DNA of 64,000 nt from Streptococcus mitis (GTDB lineage: Bacteria > Bacillota > Bacilli > Lactobacillales > Streptococcaceae): NCBI GenBank assembly GCA_001914195.1, contig MKYF01000042.1, positions 1 through 64,000 on the forward strand. The letters run 5' to 3'. The first letter of the stretch is position 1, and each line of letters opens with the position of its first letter. The notes beneath the pieces were generated by a model, which did no database searches, was not told the DNA's origin, and worked only from the letters and a program-made list of their open reading frames with translations. This document shows, one piece after another, positions 42,970-52,861 of this stretch. The position numbers and the translations under genes were made by a program.

Positions 42970-44592
42970 TTGCTTACAGTATCTGATGTTTCACTACGTT
43001 TTAGTGATCGCAAACTTTTTGATGATGTCAATATCAAATTTACAGAAGGAAATACTTATGGATTAATCGGTGCTAATGGTGCCGGAAAATCAACCTTTTT
43101 AAAAATTTTAGCTGGAGATATCGAACCTACAACTGGTCACATCTCTCTTGGTCCAGATGAACGTCTCTCTGTTCTTCGTCAAAATCACTTTGACTATGAA
43201 GATGAACGTGCCATTGATGTCGTTATCATGGGAAATGAAAAACTTTATAGCATCATGAAGGAAAAAGATGCTATCTACATGAAGGAAGATTTCTCAGATG
43301 AGGATGGAGTACGTGCAGCCGAACTCGAAGGTGAATTTGCCGAACTTGGAGGTTGGGAGGCAGAAAGTGAAGCGTCTCAATTACTTCAAAACCTAAACAT
43401 TCCAGAAGAATTGCACTACCAAAATATGAGCGAATTGGCCAATGGTGAGAAAGTAAAGGTTCTCCTCGCCAAAGCACTTTTTGGTAAACCAGATGTTCTT
43501 CTATTGGACGAGCCTACCAACGGTTTGGACATCCAATCAATTACATGGTTAGAAGATTTCTTGATTGACTTTGATAACACAGTTATCGTAGTATCCCATG
43601 ACCGTCACTTCTTAAACAAAGTATGTACCCACATGGCCGACCTTGACTTTGGAAAAATCAAACTCTATGTCGGAAACTACGACTTCTGGAAGGAATCTTC
43701 TGAACTTGCTGCTAAATTGCTAGCAGACCGTAATGCTAAAGCAGAAGAAAAAATTAAGCAATTGCAAGAATTCGTTGCTCGTTTCTCTGCCAATGCTTCT
43801 AAATCAAGACAAGCAACCTCACGTAAGAAAATGCTTGACAAGATTGAACTTGAAGAAATTGTGCCATCTAGTCGTAAATATCCATTTATTAATTTTAAAG
43901 CAGAACGTGAGATCGGTAATGATCTCTTGACAGTAGAAAATCTAACTGTAAAGATTGATGGTGAGACTATTTTAGATAATATCAGCTTTATCTTGCGTCC
44001 AGGTGATAAGACAGCTCTTATTGGACAAAATGATATCCAAACGACTGCATTAATTCGTGCAATCATGGGAGATATTGACTATGAAGGAACTGTCAAGTGG
44101 GGAGTTACAACTAGTCAATCTTACCTGCCAAAAGATAACTCAGCTGATTTTGCAGGGGGAGAATCAATTCTTGACTGGTTGCGTCAATTTGCAAGTAAAG
44201 AAGAAGATGACAATACTTTCCTACGTGGCTTCCTTGGTCGTATGCTCTTCTCTGGAGATGAAGTTAACAAACCTGTAAATGTCTTATCAGGGGGAGAAAA
44301 AGTCCGTGTCATGCTTTCAAAACTCATGCTCTTAAAATCAAATGTCCTTGTCCTCGATGATCCAACCAATCACTTGGACTTAGAATCTATCTCAAGCTTG
44401 AACGATGGATTGAAAAACTTCAAAGAATCAATCATCTTTGCCAGTCATGACCACGAGTTTATTCAAACTCTAGCCAACCATATTATTGTCTTGTCTAAAA
44501 ATGGCGTTATTGACCGTATCGATGAAACTTATGATGAATTCCTAGAAAATGCAGAAGTACAAGCAAAAGTTAAAGAACTTTGGAAAGACTAA
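42970..44592 (+). CDS. ABC-F ATPase, YkpA/YbiT type
   Basis: 540 residues, two ABC domains and no membrane segment. Walker A GANGAGKSTF near residue 38; a degenerate second nucleotide loop GQNDIQTTAL near 353; signatures MSELANGEKVKVLLA and LSGGEKVRVMLS. Soluble ABC-F proteins act on the ribosome. The linker is the charged ABC-F type. Starts with TTG at 42970 after TAGGAG. Promoter TTGAAT-17-TAGAAT (42912-42940) precedes it. Confidence 0.9.
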   Translation: MLTVSDVSLRFSDRKLFDDVNIKFTEGNTYGLIGANGAGKSTFLKILAGDIEPTTGHISLGPDERLSVLRQNHFDYEDERAIDVVIMGNEKLYSIMKEKDAIYMKEDFSDEDGVRAAELEGEFAELGGWEAESEASQLLQNLNIPEELHYQNMSELANGEKVKVLLAKALFGKPDVLLLDEPTNGLDIQSITWLEDFLIDFDNTVIVVSHDRHFLNKVCTHMADLDFGKIKLYVGNYDFWKESSELAAKLLADRNAKAEEKIKQLQEFVARFSANASKSRQATSRKKMLDKIELEEIVPSSRKYPFINFKAEREIGNDLLTVENLTVKIDGETILDNISFILRPGDKTALIGQNDIQTTALIRAIMGDIDYEGTVKWGVTTSQSYLPKDNSADFAGGESILDWLRQFASKEEDDNTFLRGFLGRMLFSGDEVNKPVNVLSGGEKVRVMLSKLMLLKSNVLVLDDPTNHLDLESISSLNDGLKNFKESIIFASHDHEFIQTLANHIIVLSKNGVIDRIDETYDEFLENAEVQAKVKELWKD

Positions 44593-44599
44593 AAACTTC

Positions 44600-44630
44600 A
44601 AAACTCAGTTGGGCTAACCAGCTGAGTTTT
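44600..44630 (+). terminator. Terminator of the ABC-F gene
   Basis: AAAACTCAG / CTGAGTTTT stem extended by TTGG/CCAG, followed by CTAACATTTT. The yfhO gene begins 20 bases later, so some read-through is likely. Confidence 0.7.
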
Positions 44631-44650
44631 CTAACATTTTATGAGGTAAC

Positions 44651-47194
44651 ATGAAATTATTTTTTAAAACATATTGGACCTATTTTGTTTCTTTTATCAT
44701 TCCCATAATCATTATGATAGGAGTATATCTATCTCAAGGTATCTACTGGAATAGCGATACATCTCCACTATTAGGAGATGGCTTTCATCAATACGTTATT
44801 TTTGATATAGCTCTAAGAAATATCCTACATGGAAATGGTAGTCTGTTTTACACCTTTACAAGTGGCCTCGGATTGAATTTCTATGCCCTATCTAGTTATT
44901 ACTTGGGTAGTTTCCTTTCACCTCTAGTTTACTTTTTTGATCTAACGAATATGCCAGATGCTGTCTATCTGACAACTCTCTTAAAATTTGGATTGATTGG
45001 TTTGTCAACTTACTTTAGTTTAAATAAATTATTTCAATTGATTCCTAAGCCTTTAAAACTAGCTTTATCTACTTCCTATGCTCTGATGAGTTTCACTGTC
45101 AGTCAATTAGAGATAAAAACCTGGCTAGATGTTTTTATCTTGATTCCTTTCATTATCACTGGTTTACACCTACTGATAACTGAAAAGAAATCCTCATTAT
45201 ACTTTACAAGTCTGTCAATCTTATTTATCCAAAACTATTATTTTGGCTATATGACAGCATTGTTTCTTATTTTCTGGTATCTCTGTCAAATTTCTTGGGA
45301 CTTTAAAACTCGAAAATCATCTTTTCTTGATTTTGTTGTCACCTCCTTTTTAGCTGGTATGGCTAGTTTGATTATGACTCTTCCCACTCTGTTTGATTTA
45401 CAGACACATGGGGAAAAATTGACTGAAATTACAAAGTTTCAAACTGAAAGTAGCTGGTATCTTGATCTCTTTGCTAAGCAATTCATTGGTTCCTTTGACA
45501 CAACAAAGTATGGAGCTATTCCAATGATTTTTGTTGGACTACTTCCTTTTATTTTGACCATTTTATTTTTTACGCTGAAATCTATTAAGTTTCACGTGAA
45601 ACTGATCTATGCAATCTTCTTTATATTTCTAATTGCAAGCTTTTATATAGAAGCGCTTGATTTATTTTGGCAAGGCATGCATACTCCAAACATGTTTTTA
45701 CATCGCTATGCTTGGATTTTTTCTACCTTGTTAATTTACACAACAGCGGAAGTCTTAAATCGTCTGAAAGAACTTAAAGTCTGGAATTTTTTAGTTTCGC
45801 TTTTTCTCCTAGTAACAGGATTTTTAGCTACCATCTATCTAAAATCGCATTATTCTTTTTTAACAGATTTGAATATTCTGCTTACTCTTGAATTTTTGGT
45901 TGTCTATTCGCTTTTACTCCTTGCAGTTATCAAAAAGTTTATCTCTGTAAATCTATTTGCCATTCTAATCTCTTTATTTATAATGGTTGAAATGAGTTTA
46001 AATGCTTCATCTCAAATGGACGGAATTGCAAAGGAATGGGGATTTGCTTCTCGAAGTGCATATAGTAGAGATATCCCAGCTATGGAATCTTTCTCAACAT
46101 ATATTGAGGATCCATTTACTCGTACTGAGAAACTAGAGACTCAGACAGGAAATGACAGTATGAAATTCAACTACAATGGAATCTCTCAATTTTCATCTGT
46201 TCGAAATCGTTCAGCAAGCTCTACTTTGGATAAACTGGGATTTAAATCCTCTGGAACCAATCTCAATCTCCGTTATGCAAATAATAGTATTTTAGCTGAT
46301 AGTTTATTTGGCATCCAGTACAATATCTCAGACAGTCCTATTGATAAGTATGGTTTTAAAGATATCTATCAAAAAGATAATCTTGCCCTATATGAAAATC
46401 AATTCTCTCTTCCGATTGCTTTTGCTAGTCAATCTGTTTACAATGATGTCAAGTTTAATGAACACACTTTAGATAATCAGGACTCGTTTTTAAATCAACT
46501 TGCTGACGTCAATTTTGATTATTTTTCTCCAATACCCTATGAAAAAACTGAAAATACTAATGATTTGATTAGTGTTACAAGTTCTTCAAATGAGGATGCA
46601 ACAATCCAGTATCAAATTGAAGTGCCAGAAAACAGCCAAGTTTATCTTTCTTTCACAAACCTTCACTTTTCTAATGACAAACAAAAAAAGGTTGACATCC
46701 TTGTAAATGGAGAAAAGAAAACTTTTACAACTGATAATGTCTTCTCCTTCTTTAATCTAGGCTATACAAAAGAGAAAAAAACTTTCCATATCAATGTTAG
46801 TTTCCCTGGAAATTCACAAGTATCATTTGAATCTCCTACCTTCTATCGTTTAGATACCAAAACTTTCACTGAGGCAATTCAAAAAATTAAAGAACAACCT
46901 GTCACAGTATCAACTTCTAAAAACAAGGTCTTTGCTACATATGATGTTAAACAAGATACGTCCATTTTCTTCACCATTCCTTATGACAAAGGCTGGTCTG
47001 CCTACCAAGATGGGAAGAAAATAGAAATTAAACAAGCTCAAACTGGCTTTATGAAAGTTGACGTTCCTAAGGGAAAAGGAACTATTACACTTTCCTTTAT
47101 TCCCAATGGTTTTGTTATTGGAGCAATCTGTTCCTTTACTTCTCTTTTACTATTTGGAATCTATAATCACAAACGAAAGTCATCTAAGACATAA
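44651..47194 (+). CDS. yfhO: YfhO-family membrane protein
   Basis: 847 residues. About a dozen membrane helices in the first 460 residues, then an extracellular region of about 350 residues, then a final helix near 815-835. YfhO-family proteins are predicted glycosyltransferase-like membrane enzymes; in related bacteria a member glycosylates lipoteichoic acid. Long conserved loop near residue 40 (DTSPLLGDGFHQY). A parS-like site lies within it. Exact substrate unknown. Confidence 0.85.
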   Translation: MKLFFKTYWTYFVSFIIPIIIMIGVYLSQGIYWNSDTSPLLGDGFHQYVIFDIALRNILHGNGSLFYTFTSGLGLNFYALSSYYLGSFLSPLVYFFDLTNMPDAVYLTTLLKFGLIGLSTYFSLNKLFQLIPKPLKLALSTSYALMSFTVSQLEIKTWLDVFILIPFIITGLHLLITEKKSSLYFTSLSILFIQNYYFGYMTALFLIFWYLCQISWDFKTRKSSFLDFVVTSFLAGMASLIMTLPTLFDLQTHGEKLTEITKFQTESSWYLDLFAKQFIGSFDTTKYGAIPMIFVGLLPFILTILFFTLKSIKFHVKLIYAIFFIFLIASFYIEALDLFWQGMHTPNMFLHRYAWIFSTLLIYTTAEVLNRLKELKVWNFLVSLFLLVTGFLATIYLKSHYSFLTDLNILLTLEFLVVYSLLLLAVIKKFISVNLFAILISLFIMVEMSLNASSQMDGIAKEWGFASRSAYSRDIPAMESFSTYIEDPFTRTEKLETQTGNDSMKFNYNGISQFSSVRNRSASSTLDKLGFKSSGTNLNLRYANNSILADSLFGIQYNISDSPIDKYGFKDIYQKDNLALYENQFSLPIAFASQSVYNDVKFNEHTLDNQDSFLNQLADVNFDYFSPIPYEKTENTNDLISVTSSSNEDATIQYQIEVPENSQVYLSFTNLHFSNDKQKKVDILVNGEKKTFTTDNVFSFFNLGYTKEKKTFHINVSFPGNSQVSFESPTFYRLDTKTFTEAIQKIKEQPVTVSTSKNKVFATYDVKQDTSIFFTIPYDKGWSAYQDGKKIEIKQAQTGFMKVDVPKGKGTITLSFIPNGFVIGAICSFTSLLLFGIYNHKRKSSKT
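45588..45603. other. parS-like ParB-binding palindrome inside yfhO
   Basis: AGTTTCACGTGAAACT is a perfect 16-base palindrome with the parS core GTTTCACGTGAAAC. It lies about 10.5 kb left of dnaA within coding sequence. Confidence 0.85.
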
Positions 47195-47196
47195 AA

Positions 47197-47220
47197 AAAT
47201 CGACCAGTTGGTCGATTTTT
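47197..47220. terminator. Bidirectional terminator between yfhO and yhgE
   Basis: Perfect 11-bp stem AAAATCGACCA / TGGTCGATTTT with loop GT and runs of A and T on either side. Confidence 0.85.
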
Positions 47221-49863
47221 TTAATCTTCTTCCATTTTCTTAGGTCGATAGGCTAGCATACCTAAACCAGTAAATAGGGCTAATATCACAGCAAGGAAAA
47301 TGACTTGATGATGAATATTTCCTGTCATAGAGATGGTTTGTCGTAATCCAGAAACTGAATAACTCATTGGTAACCAAGGATTAATAGCTCTAAAGAAATT
47401 ATTTGTCAAAGCAAGTGGATAGGTACCTGCACTTGATGCTAACTGTAATAATAGCAAAATAAGAGAGAAGAAAGCTCCTACACGGCTATTCCATGTTGTT
47501 AAAGCAGTCACCATAGACATGAATACTAAACTTGTTAGGATAATGAGAATAAATGTTCTCATCTCATGATTAGCAGTTAAACCAATAAGATGAACGCCAC
47601 CATAGACTAAGACAGCGGCTAAAACAGCTATAACTCCATTTATCTCAAAGCGAGATTTGAACCAAGCCCAGCGAGTTTCAGGATGACGACCTGAAGGTAA
47701 TTTAGCAAAAATCATATTTGTTGATAATGCAGCGACAAAGAGAGCGACTGATATCATATAAGGAGCCATAGCAATCCCATTTACAGGAACTTGATCATTG
47801 TCTATTTTTGAAATATTGAGTGGATTTGACAAAATCTCTGCATTTTTAGATTCTGTTGATGCTGATTTGAGTTGATCACTAGCATTACCTAGTCCTTGTC
47901 CTAAAGAAGCAACTCCTGCCTGTAAATCTTCCAATCCAGAAGTTAACTTTGTTCCACCTTCTGCAAGTTTCCCAGATCCATCTGCCAATTTATTAGCTCC
48001 ATTCTCTAATTGAGAAGCACCTGAAAGTAACTGACTGGATTTGTCTGCTAATTGACCAGATCCAGATTGTAATTTATCAACTCCTGCTATCAATTCTTGA
48101 CTCTTTTGATTCAATTGATTGGAACCAGTTGATAATTTTTCAATACCAGATACTAATTCTGGAGTTTTTTCAGCTAATTTACCAACTCCTGCTGTCAAAC
48201 TAGAAGATTTTTGTGTCAAGGTGTTTGAGCCTGAAACTAGTTGATCCAAACTACCTGTCAAGATGGAATTTTTTTCACTTAGTTGACTTGCACCCTGAGA
48301 AACTTTATCAACACCTGTAGTATATGCCTTTACACCTGATGTAATCGACTGACTAGCAGGAACTAATTTACTCGTCACTGCTCCCTGTATTTCTGTTAAT
48401 CCACTTGACAATCCTGTCAAAGAAGTAGAAGCAATAGGTAATACTTGATTAGCTTGATTTTTTAACGTCGAAAGATTTGAAGATTGATTTTGTAAGTTTT
48501 CTAAACTTCCCTGTAAACCTTGTACTGAAGCTATAATTGACTGAGCCGATTGAATACTATCAGTCGAATTTTGAGATACAGAAGCACTTATCTCAGCTTG
48601 TTGCTCACTTGTCAAGGATTGATAAGCTGCTGTTGATTGAATATTGGCTAATGTAGTTGCTTTTTCAGACTGAGCACTTGCTAACATTTGATTAGAAAGA
48701 GAAACTATACTTGATAAAACAGAAGACAATTGTTTTGTATCTCCAACATCAATATTTTGAATAGCTTGATTTAACTGATTCAAACCAGAAAATAATTGAT
48801 TAATTTGATCTTTTTGCCCAGACGAAGCATCTAACTTACTAGAAAGTTGTTGAATCCCTTCACTTAATTGCTCCACACCCATTCGAAGTGTAGCTGATTG
48901 ACTAGATAACTGATTAGCTCCTGTTGCAAGATTTCCCACTCCGTTTGTATAGGCACTAACACCAGATGAAAATTGATTAAGACCAGTATTGAGCTGAGAA
49001 ACACCGCCAGTATAGGCCTCTACACCAGTATATAATTGATTGATTCCTCCTACTAATTCAGGACTTTTAGAAGATAATTGACCTAATCCCCTATCTAATT
49101 GACTCACTGCACCAGTATATGTAACTAAACCACTATTAAAATTCCCTAAGCCAAGATGAAGTTGTTCAACACCAGAAACATAAGCAGATAATCCTTTAGT
49201 AAACTGCTCCGTTCCATTTGAAAATGTTAAACTTGAATCTGCTAAAGAGTGTAGGTTAGTAGTCAATGTTTGACTTCCTGTCACTAATTGATTAGCTCCA
49301 TCAGTTAATTTTTCACTACCAGAAGCCGCTTGACTCATACCATCCTTTAATTCGACCATCTTATCAAATAAAGCTTTAGTATAGGTCTCAGTTACATTTG
49401 TAGACACATTCTGCTTTAATTGTGTCATCGCAGAATCGCTCATCTTGCTAGCAATAAAACTATGACCACTTGAAGTCTGATAATCGATTTGCATTTTCTC
49501 TGGATGATTCGTTAAAATAGAAACTGCTTTTTCAGATAAATCACTTGGTAAAGTCACTACCATATAGTAATCGCCATCTTCCAATCCCTTCTTTCCTTCC
49601 TCTTCATCTACAAAATGAAAATCCAAGCTTTTATTTTCTTTTAAATTGGAGACCATGTCTTTTCCTATAGCCATGGTATTACCGTTATAGGAAGCTTCTT
49701 TATCATGATTGACAACTGCCACAGGTAAGTCAGACACTTGCCCATATGGATCCCACATTGATGACAAAAATATGATATTGTACAGAGCTGGAATAAGAGA
49801 AATCCCTATCATAACAATAATAAAGGTTGGTTTTTTAAAAATTGCTTTCCATTCTTTAAACAT
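47221..49863 (-). CDS. yhgE: YhgE/Pip-domain membrane protein
   Basis: 880 residues. One N-terminal membrane helix (near 15-35), an extracellular stalk of roughly 600 residues made of repeated Gly/Ser/Leu/Gln heptad-like units (QLSSG, QLNTG and similar), and a C-terminal bundle of about five helices related to the ABC-2 permease fold. Relatives include phage-infection protein Pip and the WXG100-secretion factor EsaA. Start at 49863 follows AAGGAG. Divergent from a TetR gene that likely controls it. Could be an exporter. Confidence 0.85.
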   Translation of the reverse strand: MFKEWKAIFKKPTFIIVMIGISLIPALYNIIFLSSMWDPYGQVSDLPVAVVNHDKEASYNGNTMAIGKDMVSNLKENKSLDFHFVDEEEGKKGLEDGDYYMVVTLPSDLSEKAVSILTNHPEKMQIDYQTSSGHSFIASKMSDSAMTQLKQNVSTNVTETYTKALFDKMVELKDGMSQAASGSEKLTDGANQLVTGSQTLTTNLHSLADSSLTFSNGTEQFTKGLSAYVSGVEQLHLGLGNFNSGLVTYTGAVSQLDRGLGQLSSKSPELVGGINQLYTGVEAYTGGVSQLNTGLNQFSSGVSAYTNGVGNLATGANQLSSQSATLRMGVEQLSEGIQQLSSKLDASSGQKDQINQLFSGLNQLNQAIQNIDVGDTKQLSSVLSSIVSLSNQMLASAQSEKATTLANIQSTAAYQSLTSEQQAEISASVSQNSTDSIQSAQSIIASVQGLQGSLENLQNQSSNLSTLKNQANQVLPIASTSLTGLSSGLTEIQGAVTSKLVPASQSITSGVKAYTTGVDKVSQGASQLSEKNSILTGSLDQLVSGSNTLTQKSSSLTAGVGKLAEKTPELVSGIEKLSTGSNQLNQKSQELIAGVDKLQSGSGQLADKSSQLLSGASQLENGANKLADGSGKLAEGGTKLTSGLEDLQAGVASLGQGLGNASDQLKSASTESKNAEILSNPLNISKIDNDQVPVNGIAMAPYMISVALFVAALSTNMIFAKLPSGRHPETRWAWFKSRFEINGVIAVLAAVLVYGGVHLIGLTANHEMRTFILIILTSLVFMSMVTALTTWNSRVGAFFSLILLLLQLASSAGTYPLALTNNFFRAINPWLPMSYSVSGLRQTISMTGNIHHQVIFLAVILALFTGLGMLAYRPKKMEED

Positions 49864-49887
49864 ATCTTCTCCTTTTTTAAACATATT

Positions 49888-49970
49888 GTCTAAAATTTTG
49901 ATATAATAGATTATACATTAAAAAATCTAAATTACAAGATAAAAAATCTATTTTTAGACAGATAGTCTAA
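49888..49970. promoter_or_regulatory. Divergent promoter and TetR operator
   Basis: The palindrome TTAGACAGATAGTCTAA (49954-49970) has 6-bp arms and a 5-base spacer; a further half site GTCTAA is at 49888-49893. On the minus strand TTGTAA (49932-49937) and TATAAT (49910-49915) form the yhgE promoter between these. Placement suits autoregulation by the adjacent TetR protein. Confidence 0.6.
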
Positions 49971-49990
49971 TTTGTTTACAAGGAGGAAAT

Positions 49991-50533
49991 ATGCAAGAAA
50001 GTAACAAACGCTTAAAAACAAAGCGAACTATTGAAAATGCTATGGTACAATTACTGATGGAACAGCCATTTGATCAAATTTCTACTGTCAAGTTAGCAGA
50101 AAAAGCCGGAATTAGTCGTTCCAGCTTCTATACTCACTATAAGGATAAGTATGATATGATTGAGCACTATCAAAGCAAGCTATTCCATACATTTGAATAT
50201 ATTTTTCAAAAACATGCTCATCACAAAAGAGATGCTATTTTAGAAGTGTTTGAATATCTAGAATCAGAACCACTTCTGGCTGTCCTTCTTTCTGAAAATG
50301 GGACTAAAGAAATCCAAAATTTCTTACGAAATAAACTTCATATCATGCTCAGTACAGATTTACAAAAGCAATTTATGCAACTGAATCTCAATACCACTGA
50401 ATTAGAATATAGTAGCATCTATCTAACTCATGCACTTTTTGGTGTCTGTCAAACTTGGATTGCACATGGAAAAAAAGAAAGTCCTCAAGAAATAACAGAT
50501 TTCCTTATGAAGATGCTTGGTGATGCAAATTGA
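49991..50533 (+). CDS. TetR-family transcription regulator
   Basis: 180 residues. N-terminal TetR helix-turn-helix (TKRTIENAMVQLLMEQPFDQISTVKLAEKAGISRSSFYTHYKDKYDMI) and a helical C-terminal ligand/dimer domain of the TetR_C type found in Gram-positive YhgE-linked regulators. Start follows AAGGAGG. Divergent from yhgE, with inverted repeats in the shared promoter. Effector unknown. Confidence 0.88.
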   Translation: MQESNKRLKTKRTIENAMVQLLMEQPFDQISTVKLAEKAGISRSSFYTHYKDKYDMIEHYQSKLFHTFEYIFQKHAHHKRDAILEVFEYLESEPLLAVLLSENGTKEIQNFLRNKLHIMLSTDLQKQFMQLNLNTTELEYSSIYLTHALFGVCQTWIAHGKKESPQEITDFLMKMLGDAN

Positions 50534-50536
50534 TAT

Positions 50537-50566
50537 AAAAAGAGGAACACAGTTGTGTTCCCTTTT
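50537..50566. terminator. Bidirectional terminator between tetR and tRNA genes
   Basis: AAAGAGGAACAC / GTGTTCCCTTTT hairpin with a four-base loop. It serves the TetR gene on plus and the tRNA-Glu/tRNA-Asn transcript on minus. Confidence 0.75.
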
Positions 50567-50573
50567 ATCTATA

Positions 50574-50647
50574 CTCCGCCAGTAGGACTCGAACCTACGA
50601 CATCATGATTAACAGTCATGCGCTACTACCAACTGAGCTATGGCGGA
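50574..50647 (-). tRNA. tRNA-Asn (GTT)
   Basis: 74 bases. Acceptor TCCGCCA / TGGCGGA, D-arm AGCTCAGTTGGTAGTAGC, anticodon GTT in CTGTTAATC, T-arm GTAGGTTCGAGTCCTAC. No encoded CCA. Second in a two-tRNA transcript after tRNA-Glu. Confidence 0.97.
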
Positions 50648-50652
50648 TAAAA

Positions 50653-50724
50653 TAGTCCGTACGGGATTCGAACCCGTGTTACCGCCGTGAAAAGGCGGTG
50701 TCTTAACCCCTTGACCAACGGACC
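50653..50724 (-). tRNA. tRNA-Glu (TTC)
   Basis: 72 bases. Acceptor GGTCCGT / ACGGACT, anticodon TTC in CCTTTTCAC, T-arm ACGGGTTCGAATCCCGT. Lies 51 bases downstream of comE; a tRNA here and tRNA-Arg before comC frame the competence operon, as in pneumococcus. Confidence 0.97.
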
Positions 50725-50775
50725 TTCTATCTGTAGCAGATATAACCATTATATCAATTTCTTACTAATTGTCAA

Positions 50776-51528
50776 TCATTTTTGAGATTTTTTCTCTAAA
50801 ATATCTTTTAACTTTCTAATTTTTAACCTTGAAATAGGACAGCGATGGTCTTCATAGAAAACAACTTCTAGATTCTTTCGGTCAATTTCTCTGATATTGC
50901 CTATATTTACCAAAAATGACTTATGAGGAGAATAAAATCGCTGGGTATGTTTATCCTTTTCCTGAATATCTGTCATGGTACCGTAAAACTCTTTGGCAAA
51001 ATTCTTACCAATAATGCGCAATTTATGAGAGACCCCTGTCGTTTCAATATACAAAATATCATGGTAAGGGATTTTTAAATCATTTCCCTTGTAATTGTAG
51101 TCAAAATAATCTACAACATCTTCATTTTCAAGTAACATACTCTTCGTGTAGAATATATTTTGCTCAATTCTCTTCTTGAACATCTCATCATTGATATCCT
51201 TATCAACAAAATCTAGGGCTGATACCTGGTATTTATAGGTTAGAGTCGCAAACTCTGATCGACTGGTGATAAAGACGATAATAGCGTAAGGATTGTAATG
51301 ACGAATGAGCTGAGCAACCTCAAATCCCTTTTTCTCAATTCCATGAATATCGATATCTAGGAAGTAAAGCTGATTTACTTCATCGTTTTCAATGTATTCT
51401 TCAAATTCACGGACTTTTCCCGTTGTCTTGTATGATATTGGAATATTCGATTCTTTCGAAATTTCATCCAATATTCTTTCTAGTCTCACTTGATGTTCAA
51501 TAACATCTTCTAAAATTAAAACTTTCAT
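50776..51528 (-). CDS. comE: Competence response regulator ComE
   Basis: 250 residues. Receiver domain with phospho-acceptor Asp in YFLDIDIHG near residue 58, then a LytTR DNA-binding domain (about 145-248). Activated by ComD, it binds direct repeats before comC, comX and other early genes. The ATG overlaps the comD stop by four bases. Full length. Confidence 0.96.
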   Translation of the reverse strand: MKVLILEDVIEHQVRLERILDEISKESNIPISYKTTGKVREFEEYIENDEVNQLYFLDIDIHGIEKKGFEVAQLIRHYNPYAIIVFITSRSEFATLTYKYQVSALDFVDKDINDEMFKKRIEQNIFYTKSMLLENEDVVDYFDYNYKGNDLKIPYHDILYIETTGVSHKLRIIGKNFAKEFYGTMTDIQEKDKHTQRFYSPHKSFLVNIGNIREIDRKNLEVVFYEDHRCPISRLKIRKLKDILEKKSQK

Positions 51529-52850
51529 TCAAATTCCCTCTTAAATCTAATAATTTGTCTAAATGTACTGCCTTCCATCTCTGTTTCTAAAATGATGTTG
51601 TTGTACTTATCTAGTAGTTCTTTCACATTATTTAATCCAATTCCGCGATTTCTTCCCTTGGTGGAGAATCCTAAGGCAAACAGATCTCCTGAAGGAGTCA
51701 TCGTCATTTTACATGAATTCTGAATCACAATAACTGTTTCAGTTTCCATCTTAATAACTGCTACTTCCATCTGCTTTTTATAGCTATCAGCTGAACCTTC
51801 GACAGCATTATTCAATAAAACGCTCATGATACGAACCAAATCCAATAGTTCAATTGGGAGCCTGGTAATCGTATCTTTTACTTCCAGTGTAAACTCTACA
51901 CCATTATTTCTTGCATAGACAATGGACTGAGCAACCAAACTTCGTAAAGCTGAATCTTCTATGTTGTTCAAATCAAAGTAAGTATACTTATCTGAACGCA
52001 GTTTATGATTGGCTTTGACCAAAACTTCATTGTAAACTCTGTCAATTTCCTGTAAATCACCACTGTCAATTGCCATCTGCATGCTGACAAGCATCCCAGC
52101 ATAATCATGTCGAAAACCACGGATTTCATTATACAGACCGACAATTTCATCTGTATAATTCTGTAAATGTTTCTGTTCAAATTTCTTCTGCTTCAACGCA
52201 ATCTCTTTCTCCATTTGAACTTTATGAGAATTCATTGCAAAGAAGGTCAAAAGGAGAGAAATAAAGACAATAGATGATAAAATACTTCCAAAACTATTCA
52301 AATGTTTAATCGTACTTACCATATCTGAAACGAAAGATACAATATGTAGCAGTAGTAAAGCAAAAAATACTTTTTTCAAGAAAGGATAAAGGTAATCTTT
52401 GTCAAAATAGTTCAGTTCCAAATGGAAGTAACGAATGATTGTTACGATAACGATATAAGTCAACACCGTTACAGCGAAAAAGAATAGACCATAATATTGT
52501 AAAACAAAATTGTCTCCTGTTATAGAGGAGAAAGTTACGGACAGAAAGTTATGAGTGCTCTCATATAAAAGAGATAGTAGTAAACTTAGGAATAGTCCTC
52601 TATCCCTCTCATACTGTTTAATCCATCGAAAATAGAAATATAATCCCAAAGGAAATAAAAACGTTACAATCCCTAAACTATCTAAATATAGAAGATAAAA
52701 AGGAAGGTCAAGTACTGTTCCTACTAGTAATGTATAAACACCAAAAAAGCATAATTCCTTTGTTTTTATTTGACCTTTACAAATTAAATTATAACTGTGA
52801 CTAATAATTAAAAAATATAATATAAAATCTACTACTGAAAAAAAATCCAT
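51525..52850 (-). CDS. comD: Competence-peptide receptor kinase ComD
   Basis: 441 residues. Six or seven membrane helices in the first 210 residues form the peptide sensor; the phosphorylated His is in RGFRHDYAGML near 248; the N-box segment LLNNAVEGS and G-box GIGLNNVKEL are at the C-terminal end, of the HPK10 type. The sensor part is expected to match the local CSP variant. Starts 11 bases after the comC stop, with AGGAGT upstream. Confidence 0.96.
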   Translation of the reverse strand: MDFFSVVDFILYFLIISHSYNLICKGQIKTKELCFFGVYTLLVGTVLDLPFYLLYLDSLGIVTFLFPLGLYFYFRWIKQYERDRGLFLSLLLSLLYESTHNFLSVTFSSITGDNFVLQYYGLFFFAVTVLTYIVIVTIIRYFHLELNYFDKDYLYPFLKKVFFALLLLHIVSFVSDMVSTIKHLNSFGSILSSIVFISLLLTFFAMNSHKVQMEKEIALKQKKFEQKHLQNYTDEIVGLYNEIRGFRHDYAGMLVSMQMAIDSGDLQEIDRVYNEVLVKANHKLRSDKYTYFDLNNIEDSALRSLVAQSIVYARNNGVEFTLEVKDTITRLPIELLDLVRIMSVLLNNAVEGSADSYKKQMEVAVIKMETETVIVIQNSCKMTMTPSGDLFALGFSTKGRNRGIGLNNVKELLDKYNNIILETEMEGSTFRQIIRFKREFE

Positions 52851-52861
52851 TCTCTACTCCT

